A stretch of 5,656 nucleotides of DNA, from NCBI GenBank assembly GCA_028694095.1, contig JAQUTZ010000030.1, positions 1 through 5,656 of the forward strand. The letters are read 5' to 3'. The notes under the pieces are model-generated. The model was not told where the DNA came from, searched no databases, and saw only the letters and a program-made list of their open reading frames with translations. Source of the stretch: Minisyncoccota bacterium (lineage in GTDB: Bacteria > Patescibacteriota > Minisyncoccia > Minisyncoccales > MHMH01). A program made the position numbers and the translations under genes. Positions 1 through 5,072 of this stretch are shown piece after piece (within the stretch, counting starts at the first letter, position 1; the number at the start of each line of letters is the position of its first letter).

Positions 1-563
1 AGGCCCCGCAGCTTAGTCATTTTCTTAGTTACCACATCTCCGGCAGTAATCTCCCTGGATAGTCCCGAAACCACTCCCACGGAAACAGTATTGAGAAAAT
101 TTCCTAGAGCGTTTCCCACGGCAATAGCCGTTTGGCCGAGTTCCAGACTGGAGGAGTCGCCTAGTTTGATAGTGGGGAGGCCCTCTTCTTCTATTTTAAG
201 AATAGCTATGTCGTTGATCGGATCCCTGGCCAGTATTCTGGCGGGGCACTTTTTCTCTTCGTTCAGTACGACTACGTATTCAGCCTGGGGATCGGCCACC
301 ACGTGCCTGTTGGTTAAAATAATTCCCGAAGAGTCGACTACGAATCCGGAGCCTCCCCCTACTTTGATTTTCTTTTTGCCTTTGGGCACCAGGAAGGGGA
401 ATGGAGGTAATTGGTATCCGGGAGGCAGAGACCCTTGTTTGGGCTGATTTCCGAATGGAGATTCGAAAACAGGCAAAAACTTAGAAACCATAATACTGAC
501 TACTCCCGGAAGTATCTTTTTGACTACCTGGGGAATAGGGGAATTTTTAGAGTATTTGTCCAT
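1..563 (-). CDS. HtrA/DegP-type trypsin-like serine protease, N-terminal part (3' end outside window)
   Basis: This is the first 187 codons of an S1C (HtrA/DegP/DegQ) protease, a family that degrades or refolds misfolded envelope proteins. The sequence shows GGGSGF at residues 69-74, TNRHVV with the catalytic histidine H87, NDIAIL with the catalytic aspartate D118, and the strands TAIAVGNALG and SVGVVSG. The catalytic serine (GNSGGP) and any PDZ domain would lie beyond the left edge. A proline- and lysine-rich stretch (about residues 31-66) separates the first strand from the core, as is common in the family. The chosen start has no visible signal peptide or membrane helix, so location is unclear. 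The ATG at 563 was chosen because a promoter-like -10 ends 8 nt before it. A longer in-frame ATG at 614 adds 17 residues (MLAKILFLGNRVLKYIY), also without a ribosome site. The family call is firm; the start is moderately sure. Confidence 0.93.
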   Translation of the reverse strand, partial: MDKYSKNSPIPQVVKKILPGVVSIMVSKFLPVFESPFGNQPKQGSLPPGYQLPPFPFLVPKGKKKIKVGGGSGFVVDSSGIILTNRHVVADPQAEYVVVLNEEKKCPARILARDPINDIAILKIEEEGLPTIKLGDSSSLELGQTAIAVGNALGNFLNTVSVGVVSGLSREITAGDVVTKKMTKLRG

Positions 564-571
564 ATAAATGT

Positions 572-599
572 ATTTTAGCACGCGGTTGCCAAGAAACAA
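572..599 (-). promoter_or_regulatory. Predicted promoter of the htrA-like gene, giving a nearly leaderless mRNA
   Basis: On the minus strand the -35-like TTGTTT (594-599) is followed after 16 nt by TAAAAT (572-577), preceded by TGC as an extended -10. The -10 ends 8 nt before the ATG at 563, so transcription would start within about two bases of the start codon. No ribosome binding site fits in between. The -35 is weak; the extended -10 carries the call. Confidence 0.45.
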
Positions 600-614
600 A
601 ATTTTTGCTAACAT
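586..614 (+). promoter_or_regulatory. Predicted promoter of tRNA-Arg
   Basis: TTGCCA (586-591), a 17-nt spacer and TAACAT (609-614) preceded by TGC form an extended -10 promoter. The likely start is near 621, about 8 nt before the mature tRNA end. It overlaps the divergent htrA promoter over 586-599, so the two polymerase footprints would exclude each other. Confidence 0.5.
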
Positions 615-628
615 TGGCTTAGTTCGGA

Positions 629-700
629 GCCCCTATCGTTCAATGGATAGGACGGAGGTTTCCTAAACCTTAAATCCAGGTTCGAGTCCTGGTAGGGGCA
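629..700 (+). tRNA. tRNA-Arg (anticodon CCU)
   Basis: A complete cloverleaf is seen. The acceptor GCCCCTA (629-635) pairs with TAGGGGC (693-699), with discriminator A700. The D-stem is 638-641/650-653 and the anticodon stem 655-659/667-671, with loop TTCCTAA giving anticodon CCT at 662-664. The T-stem is CCAGG/CCTGG around TTCGAGT. The D-loop has G18 G19 followed by A20, a known arginine identity element. It decodes AGG. No CCA is encoded (the next bases are CAG), so the 3' end must be completed by a nucleotidyltransferase. Confidence 0.97.
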
Positions 701-705
701 CAGGA

Positions 706-734
706 TTGCACATTGATAATTTCTGTAGTACGAT
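706..734 (+). promoter_or_regulatory. Weak candidate promoter for the HTH/LAGLIDADG-like gene
   Basis: TTGCAC (706-711), a 17-nt spacer and TACGAT (729-734) match four of six consensus bases each. The -10 ends 6 nt before the ATG at 741, which would make the transcript leaderless. The alternative is read-through from the tRNA-Arg promoter, since no terminator is visible between 700 and 740. Confidence 0.3.
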
Positions 735-740
735 TAAATC

Positions 741-1424
741 ATGAGATCTCAGTACTATCGCCTTAAGCCAAGAGTAATTGCTCTTCGCCGGCGTGGTAAA
801 ACATATAACGAAATTTGTAAAACCATTAGAATCGATATTCCCCAGAGTACTTTATCGGATTGGTGTAGTGATATTTTATTATCTCCCAACCAGCAGCGAA
901 GAATAACCGATTTAATGGAGAGGGGGATGGATAAAGGGAGGGCGGCAGCATTGATCGCCAATAAATTAAAAAGAGAAAGATACATACAAGAAGTGCAAAG
1001 CCGCGTTAAGCATCTTCCTGACAAGCTAAAAAACATAAACACAGCGAAGATTGCACTATCAATGCTTTTTCTTGGAGAAGGATCCAAAAAAACAAAAGGA
1101 TCTCTAATGTTTGGGAACTCGAATCCATTAATTATAGCATTATTTCTAAGTTTATTAAGATATTGCTATGATATTGACGAGAAAAAATTTCGTTGTACGC
1201 TCCAATGCCGTGCAGATCAAAACGTGAAAAAATTAGAGAAATTTTGGTCGCAGATAACAAAAATTCATAAGAATCAATTTTACAAAGCAAAAATAGACCC
1301 AAGAACTATAGGGAAGCCATCAAAAAATACCGACTACAAGGGTGTTTGCAGAATAGACTATTTCTCGGGGGATGTTTATATGGAGTTAAAACAAATTATA
1401 GAGTTGACAACCAAGGGCCTGTAG
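741..1424 (+). CDS. Unrecognised protein with N-terminal HTH and C-terminal LAGLIDADG-like domain
   Basis: The product has 227 residues and cannot be assigned to a named gene. Residues about 8-47 look like a homeodomain-type helix-turn-helix: a basic helix, GKTYNEICKTI, then a recognition helix around STLSDW. Residues about 50-100 are a charged helical linker. From residue 103 a helix ending ALSMLFLGEGSKK, then FGNSNPLIIALFLSLL and later QCRADQNVKKLEKFWSQIT, resembles one half of a LAGLIDADG endonuclease-like fold, with E113 at the catalytic-acid position. Only one such motif is seen, so it would act as a dimer or as a DNA-binding regulator without cleavage. The gene is A/T-rich (16 G/C of 60 at 1141-1200, against 27 of 60 at 2641-2700 in infB). 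It sits alone between two tRNA genes, has no ribosome site before the ATG, and its TAG stop lies inside tRNA-Ala. These features suggest horizontal transfer. The function is inferred only. Confidence 0.8.
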   Translation: MRSQYYRLKPRVIALRRRGKTYNEICKTIRIDIPQSTLSDWCSDILLSPNQQRRITDLMERGMDKGRAAALIANKLKRERYIQEVQSRVKHLPDKLKNINTAKIALSMLFLGEGSKKTKGSLMFGNSNPLIIALFLSLLRYCYDIDEKKFRCTLQCRADQNVKKLEKFWSQITKIHKNQFYKAKIDPRTIGKPSKNTDYKGVCRIDYFSGDVYMELKQIIELTTKGL

Positions 1425-1486
1425 CTTAGAGGAAAAGCGTATGCATGGCATGCATAAGACCGCGGGTTCGAGTCCCGCCAGGTCCA
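1415..1486 (+). tRNA. tRNA-Ala (anticodon GGC)
   Basis: The acceptor GGGCCTG (1415-1421) pairs with CAGGTCC (1479-1485), with discriminator A1486. The third pair is G1417-T1483, the G3:U70 wobble that is the hallmark of alanine tRNA. The D-stem is GCTT/AAGC and the anticodon stem TATGC/GCATA, with loop ATGGCAT giving anticodon GGC at 1447-1449. The T-stem is GCGGG/CCCGC around TTCGAGT. A32 and U38 can pair, as known for bacterial tRNA-Ala(GGC). The first 10 bases overlap the end of the upstream gene. No CCA is encoded. A dedicated promoter is unclear; the best candidate is TTTATA (1375-1380) with TATAGA (1397-1402), which is weak. Confidence 0.96.
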
Positions 1487-1533
1487 CATTTCTAAAATTT
1501 TGCGCCACGATTAGGGTATTCGCAGATTAAATC

Positions 1534-1563
1534 GAGGAAGGTTAGGCCTTCCTCTTTAATTTT
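1534..1563 (+). terminator. Rho-independent terminator after tRNA-Ala
   Basis: A perfect 8-bp stem GAGGAAGG/CCTTCCTC (1534-1541 and 1547-1554) closes a 5-nt loop and is followed by TTTAATTTT. It lies 48 nt past tRNA-Ala and before the tRNA-Ser promoter, so it separates the two transcription units. The rest of 1487-1620 holds no gene that I can see. Confidence 0.75.
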
Positions 1564-1578
1564 CCCGATGTTGTTCTT

Positions 1579-1607
1579 TTGACTTTTTGCGTGTAAAATG
1601 ATAGAAA
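1579..1607 (+). promoter_or_regulatory. Predicted promoter of the tRNA-Ser/DUF4446/infB operon
   Basis: TTGACT (1579-1584), a 17-nt spacer and TAGAAA (1602-1607), preceded by TGA as an extended -10, would start RNA near 1614, about 9 nt before tRNA-Ser. An overlapping alternative is TTGTTC (1571-1576), 17 nt, TAAAAT (1594-1599), starting near 1606. Either would serve the whole downstream operon, because no terminator follows the tRNA. Confidence 0.55.
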
Positions 1608-1622
1608 TGTAAGTTAATTTGC

Positions 1623-1712
1623 GGAGGGGTGCCAGAGCGGTTGAATGGGCCGCACTCGAAATGCGGTAGGGTCGCAAGACTCTCGTGAGTTCGAATCTCA
1701 CCCCCTCCGCCA
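1623..1712 (+). tRNA. tRNA-Ser (anticodon CGA), CCA encoded
   Basis: This is a class II tRNA. The acceptor GGAGGGG (1623-1629) pairs with CCCCTCC (1702-1708), with discriminator G1709 and encoded CCA at 1710-1712. The anticodon stem CCGCA/TGCGG carries loop CTCGAAA with anticodon CGA at 1657-1659, which decodes UCG. The long variable arm AGGGTC/GACTCT with a GCAA loop and the T-arm GTGAG/CTCAC around TTCGAAT are typical of serine tRNAs. Only 8 nt separate the CCA from the next start codon, so this tRNA is the first element of an mRNA transcript. Confidence 0.97.
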
Positions 1713-1720
1713 GCAAATAT

Positions 1721-2077
1721 ATGTTTTTAAATAAAAATAAAAAAGTTCCAGAAACCCCGAAAGAAACCCTGAAAAGAGTGGAGAAATTAGAAAAGGAAAT
1801 CGAAGAAGCCAATAAGGCGCTTAAGGAAATTAAGGAAAAAGGCAGAAAGAATCTTCAAAAAGTGGGGGTCGTCCGCTTCAATCCTTTTAAGGAAATCGGA
1901 GGAGACCAAAGCTTTTCAATAGCCGTTTTAGACGAAAACAACAGCGGTTTTGTCATCACCTCCCACTACGGGAGGGAATCTAATAGGATTTACGCTAAGC
2001 CCATCAAGGAAGGAAAGTCCGATTATGTATTGTCCAAGGAAGAGGGGCAGGCGATAGTTCAGGCCATGAATTCTTAA
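1721..2077 (+). CDS. DUF4446 family protein
   Basis: The product has 118 residues. Residues about 12-47 form a highly charged heptad-like helix (TLKRVEKLEKEIEEANKALK), a likely coiled coil. The DUF4446 core follows: RFNPFKEIGGDQSFSIAVLD at 52-71, then GFVITSHYGRES, YAKPI at 91-95 and LSKEE at 104-108. The family's function is unknown. Longer members usually carry an N-terminal membrane segment, which is absent here, so this copy is probably cytoplasmic. The ATG at 1721 is preferred over upstream in-frame codons because those lie inside tRNA-Ser. No Shine-Dalgarno fits in the 8 nt after the tRNA CCA, so translation probably starts on an almost leaderless end made by tRNA processing. The stop is 4 nt before infB, so it belongs to the infB operon. 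Confidence 0.9.
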   Translation: MFLNKNKKVPETPKETLKRVEKLEKEIEEANKALKEIKEKGRKNLQKVGVVRFNPFKEIGGDQSFSIAVLDENNSGFVITSHYGRESNRIYAKPIKEGKSDYVLSKEEGQAIVQAMNS

Positions 2078-2081
2078 TATT

Positions 2082-3590
2082 ATGGAAGAAAAAAACGAAC
2101 AAAAGAATACAGCTGATTTGCAGCCGAGACAGCCGGTTATCGTTGTTCTGGGCCATGTCGACCACGGAAAGTCTTCTCTTTTGGAAGCAATTAAGGATTT
2201 GAAAATTACTTCAAAGGAGTCGGGAGGAATCACCCAGCATATAGGAGCCTATGAGATAGAACATAAAGACAAGAAGATAACCTTTATTGACACTCCCGGT
2301 CACGAGGCTTTTTCGGCTATGCGTTCAAGAGGGGCGAAAGTTGCCGATATAGCCATTTTAGTAGTGGCGGCTGAAGAGGGAATTAAGCCTCAAACCAAGG
2401 AAGCCATTTCCCATATTAAAAAAGCCGGCATTCCTTTTGTCGTAGCTATAAATAAAATAGATAAGCCGGAAGCCGACCCGGAAAGGGTGAAAAGAGACCT
2501 TTCCCAGCAGGGAGTCCAGGTGGAGTCTTTGGGCGGCGACGTTCCGTCGGCCAATATTTCGGCGAAAACCAAACAGGGGATAGACGAGCTTTTGGAACTC
2601 ATCCTTCTTATTTCCGAAATGGAAGAATTAAAAGGAAATCCTCAAAAGCCCGGAGAGGGAGTAATCATCGAGTCATATTTGGATAGTAAAAGAGGCCCTA
2701 CCGCCACTCTTTTGGTGAGGGACGGCTGCCTCGGAGCGGGAGATATCGTGGCCACCCGGTCTGCATCCGGAAAAATCAGGATTCTGGAAAATTTTCAAGG
2801 AGAAAGTTTAAAAAAAGCCGGACCGTCAATGCCTGTTATCGTCATCGGATTCGAGACAGTTCCCCAAGTGGGGGAGAAGTTCGAGGTGTATTCCAGCCTG
2901 GAAAACGCCCAGAAGTACATAGAAAAAAAGGAGAGAAAAGAAGATGAAGGAGAAGTATTTTTCGTGGAGGAAGGCAAGAAGGTTTTAAATTTGATATTGA
3001 AGTCCGATGTTCAGGGCTCCACTGAAGCCATATCGGAAAGCCTGAAGGGCCTGCCCCAGGAAAAGATAGCTTTAAGGATATTAAAGGGGGATGTTGGCGA
3101 TATAGGCGAAAGCGACGTCAAACTGGCCAAGTCCAGCAAGGCCAGCATAGTCGGCTTCAGGGTGAAAATCACCCCTACTGCAGCTGTTTTAGCCGAAAGG
3201 GACGGAGTAAGGATTAAAACCTTCGACATCATTTACGAGTTGATACAGGAGGTGCGCCAGATAATGGAGAAAAATGTGGGGTCAGAAAAAGTCAGAGTGG
3301 ATGTTGGAAAGATGAAGGCCGTGGCCATATTTCTTACGGAAAAGAACCGGCAGATTGTCGGAGGAAAAGTTATAGAAGGGGAGATAAGGAAGGGCACGCA
3401 GATAGAGGTTTTCCGCGGAGAAGACTATATAGGAAAAGGGAGGATTGTAAGCCTTCAAAGGAATAAAAAAACCGTTGATAAAGCTGCTAAGGGAGAGGAA
3501 TGCGGCGTGCTATATGAAGGAGACGTAAAAGTCCAGGAAGGGGACGTCTTGCATTTCTTTACCGAAGAAAGCAGGAAAGGCACTCTTTAA
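2082..3590 (+). CDS. infB: Translation initiation factor IF-2
   Basis: IF-2 is the GTPase that places initiator fMet-tRNA on the 30S subunit and promotes 50S joining. All G motifs are present: G1 GHVDHGKSS (24-32), G2 GITQHIGAY (49-57), G3 DTPGH (70-74) with the catalytic-type H74, G4 NKID (124-127) and G5 SAK (160-162). Domain II follows at about 190-270, domain 3 at about 298-395 (KSDVQGSTEAI, GDVGDIGESDVKLAKSS), and the C-terminal fMet-tRNA-binding barrel at about 400-495 (GKGRIVSLQRNKKTV, EECGVL). At 502 residues it lacks the long N-terminal region of model-bacterium IF-2, as in other reduced genomes. The ATG lies 4 nt after the DUF4446 stop with no ribosome site, so coupling or reinitiation is likely. 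rbfA follows after 5 nt. Confidence 0.98.
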   Translation: MEEKNEQKNTADLQPRQPVIVVLGHVDHGKSSLLEAIKDLKITSKESGGITQHIGAYEIEHKDKKITFIDTPGHEAFSAMRSRGAKVADIAILVVAAEEGIKPQTKEAISHIKKAGIPFVVAINKIDKPEADPERVKRDLSQQGVQVESLGGDVPSANISAKTKQGIDELLELILLISEMEELKGNPQKPGEGVIIESYLDSKRGPTATLLVRDGCLGAGDIVATRSASGKIRILENFQGESLKKAGPSMPVIVIGFETVPQVGEKFEVYSSLENAQKYIEKKERKEDEGEVFFVEEGKKVLNLILKSDVQGSTEAISESLKGLPQEKIALRILKGDVGDIGESDVKLAKSSKASIVGFRVKITPTAAVLAERDGVRIKTFDIIYELIQEVRQIMEKNVGSEKVRVDVGKMKAVAIFLTEKNRQIVGGKVIEGEIRKGTQIEVFRGEDYIGKGRIVSLQRNKKTVDKAAKGEECGVLYEGDVKVQEGDVLHFFTEESRKGTL

Positions 3591-3595
3591 AAAAT

Positions 3596-3940
3596 ATGAA
3601 AGAAAGAATTTTAAAAATTAACAGTCTGATTAAAAAAGAATTAGGAAAGATTCTTCTGCGGGAAATCGATTTTCCGACTGGTTCTTTGGTGACGGTCACC
3701 AGGGTGGATACGTCTCCTAATTTAATCCAAACTAAAGTATATATCTCTACCATTCCCGAAGAAAGCTCTCAAGAGGTATTTGATGTTCTTGAAAATAATA
3801 TATATTCTATCCAGCAGAAGCTGAATAAGAAGATTAACATGAGGCCGATGCCCCGGATTTTTTTTGTTAAAGAAAAGACGACCGGAGAAGCGGGCCGGGT
3901 GGAAGAATTACTAGAGGAAATAAAAAAAGATGAAAGCTAA
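3596..3940 (+). CDS. rbfA: Ribosome-binding factor A (30S maturation)
   Basis: RbfA binds the immature 30S subunit near the 5' end of 16S rRNA and assists late assembly and cold adaptation. The 114-residue product matches the family in length and pattern: an N-terminal helix (ILKINSLIKKELGKIL), then VTVTRVDTSPNLIQTKVYIS (32-51), the long helix LENNIYSIQQKLNKKI, and MRPMPRIFFV (82-91), ending with RVEELLEEI. This is a KH-like fold lacking the usual GXXG loop. It follows infB by 5 nt, the widespread infB-rbfA order, and its end overlaps the DHH gene by 11 nt. No good ribosome site precedes the ATG; an AGGAAAGG about 17 nt upstream is too far for normal spacing. Confidence 0.95.
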   Translation: MKERILKINSLIKKELGKILLREIDFPTGSLVTVTRVDTSPNLIQTKVYISTIPEESSQEVFDVLENNIYSIQQKLNKKINMRPMPRIFFVKEKTTGEAGRVEELLEEIKKDES

Positions 3941-4892
3941 TCTTCTCGAGCAATTTCGGCAGATCGACGATTTGCTTGGGGTAGCTGAAACCATTGTTAT
4001 CGCTGCCCACGAAAATCCCGACCCCGACGCCGTTTCTTCGGTATTAAGCTTGCATAACTTTTTTAAAAGCCAGGGCAAAAAAAGCATTCCCTATCTTCCC
4101 GATGCTCCGTCAAAGAGCCTTTCTTATCTCCCGGGATTTTTCGAGATACGGAACGAAATTGGCCAAATAGATCCCGATGTTTTAATCTGTCTCGACTACG
4201 GCGATTTTAGAAGGTTGAGAATTCCGGAGGGCGCTTTCTCTTGTCCCGTAATTACTATCGACCATCATGTGGAGAGCGATCAAAGAGGGGAGGTTAAGAT
4301 TGTGGAGCCGGGATATTCTTCTACGGCGGAAATAATTTATCAGTGGTTTAAGTATAAGAACATCGCCATTAGTAAGGAATTAGCTTCCTGCCTTCTGACG
4401 GGAATAATTTCAGACAGCGGAGGGTTTAGGCACGTTTCCACCTCCCACCAGACGCTGACAGCCGTATCGGAGTTGCTTTTAAGAGGAGTTTCTCTAAATA
4501 AAATTATTCGCCGAGTTTTAGCTTCGGATAAATCCCTTAGCGTTTCCAGGGCCTGGGGAGAAGTGCTCTCTAGAATTAAGCTAGACCCCCATACCCAACT
4601 AGCTTATTCTTGGCTGACTCCGGATGATTTTTTAAGGCTGGGAGTGCGCTTTGTCGATTTTGAGGGAATAGTTAATATTATTTCCTCCGGTTCTCCTTCC
4701 AGCATAGGGCTCTTTCTTATTGAATACGAAAAAGGAAGAATTAAGGGCAGTTTAAGGTCGGAGCCAAACGGAGGAAAGAATGTGGTTCAAATAGCCAGGG
4801 CTTTGGGCGGGGGAGGTCATCCTTACGCAGCCGGTTTTCAAGCTGACGGCAGTTTGGACGAAGTGTTGAAAAAAGTGCTAAAACTGGTATAA
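3930..4892 (+). CDS. nrnA: DHH/DHHA1 phosphoesterase, NrnA-like (oligoribonuclease / pAp phosphatase)
   Basis: NrnA-type enzymes are Mn-dependent exonucleases that degrade 2-5-nt RNA remnants and, in some species, dephosphorylate pAp. The 320 residues show the DHH motifs in order: HENPDPDA (27-34, with H27, D31, D33), LDYGD (88-92), the signature DHH (111-113), and GIISDSGGF (158-166, D162). A linker leads to the DHHA1 substrate domain with IKGSLRSEPN (271-280) and GGGGH (293-297) near the C-terminus. All expected metal ligands are present, so it should be active. It overlaps rbfA by 11 nt, and a GAGGA at 3914-3918 sits 11 nt upstream of its ATG, the best plus-strand ribosome site in the window. 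Which substrate dominates cannot be told from sequence, so the gene symbol is by similarity of architecture and of the rbfA-nrnA context. Confidence 0.9.
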   Translation: MKANLLEQFRQIDDLLGVAETIVIAAHENPDPDAVSSVLSLHNFFKSQGKKSIPYLPDAPSKSLSYLPGFFEIRNEIGQIDPDVLICLDYGDFRRLRIPEGAFSCPVITIDHHVESDQRGEVKIVEPGYSSTAEIIYQWFKYKNIAISKELASCLLTGIISDSGGFRHVSTSHQTLTAVSELLLRGVSLNKIIRRVLASDKSLSVSRAWGEVLSRIKLDPHTQLAYSWLTPDDFLRLGVRFVDFEGIVNIISSGSPSSIGLFLIEYEKGRIKGSLRSEPNGGKNVVQIARALGGGGHPYAAGFQADGSLDEVLKKVLKLV

Positions 4893-4893
4893 T
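4866..4893 (+). promoter_or_regulatory. Strong predicted promoter of the tRNA-Cys/tRNA-Leu pair, inside the nrnA 3' end
   Basis: TTGAAA (4866-4871), a 16-nt spacer and a perfect TATAAT (4888-4893) preceded by TGG as an extended -10. The stop codon of the DHH gene (4890-4892) lies inside the -10 box. The start would be near 4900, 7 nt before tRNA-Cys, so the tRNAs can be made independently of the operon. Confidence 0.7.
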
Positions 4894-4906
4894 AATTAGG
4901 TAAAAC

Positions 4907-4982
4907 GGCCTGGTAGCCAAGTAGCTAAGGCATTGGTCTGCAAAACCAATATACGTGGGTGCAATTCCCACCCAGGCCTCCA
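4907..4982 (+). tRNA. tRNA-Cys (anticodon GCA), CCA encoded, unusual T-loop
   Basis: The acceptor GGCCTGG (4907-4913) pairs with CCAGGCC (4972-4978). The discriminator is U (T4979), the main cysteine identity base, followed by encoded CCA (4980-4982). The anticodon stem TTGGT/ACCAA carries loop CTGCAAA with anticodon GCA at 4940-4942. The T-stem GTGGG/CCCAC is intact, but the T-loop reads TGCAATT instead of the usual TTCRANY, so position 55 is G. The D-loop has A at position 18 before G19. Stems are perfect, so it does not look like a decayed gene. Confidence 0.94.
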
Positions 4983-4984
4983 AT

Positions 4985-5072
4985 GCCGCGGTGGTGGAAT
5001 TGGTATACACGAGAGACTTAAAATCTCTTGGGTGAATAACCCTTGTGGGTTCGAGTCCCACCCGCGGCACCA
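4985..5072 (+). tRNA. tRNA-Leu (anticodon UAA), CCA encoded
   Basis: This is a class II tRNA. The acceptor GCCGCGG (4985-4991) pairs with CCGCGGC (5062-5068), with discriminator A5069 and CCA at 5070-5072. The anticodon stem AGAGA/TCTCT carries loop CTTAAAA with anticodon TAA at 5019-5021, which decodes UUA. The variable arm GGGT/ACCC (5030-5042) and the T-arm GTGGG/CCCAC around TTCGAGT are normal. It lies 2 nt after the tRNA-Cys CCA, so the two share a transcript, and a terminator begins at its last base. Confidence 0.97.

Noticed and set aside
91..447. Plus-strand ORF of 118 codons
   Set aside because: It is the complementary shadow of the htrA-like gene, whose catalytic motifs are on the minus strand.
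1404..1409. Isolated perfect TTGACA before tRNA-Ala
   Set aside because: As a -35 it would place the -10 inside the tRNA and start RNA past its 5' end.
1440..1456. Palindrome around ATGCATGGCATGCAT
   Set aside because: It is the anticodon arm of tRNA-Ala, not an operator.
701..1486. Attachment-site duplication of tRNA-Arg or tRNA-Ala around the orphan gene
   Set aside because: By eye I find no second copy of either tRNA's 3' end or other direct repeat flanking the gene, and no integrase, so a classical tRNA-integrated element is not supported.
1685..1720. Longer start for DUF4446
   Set aside because: It would begin inside tRNA-Ser; the extra 12 residues are tRNA sequence.
1492..1812. Minus-strand ORF of 106 codons
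   Set aside because: It runs antisense through tRNA-Ser and into DUF4446. Its middle part (EGVRFELTRVL...) is the well-known spurious translation of a reverse-strand tRNA.
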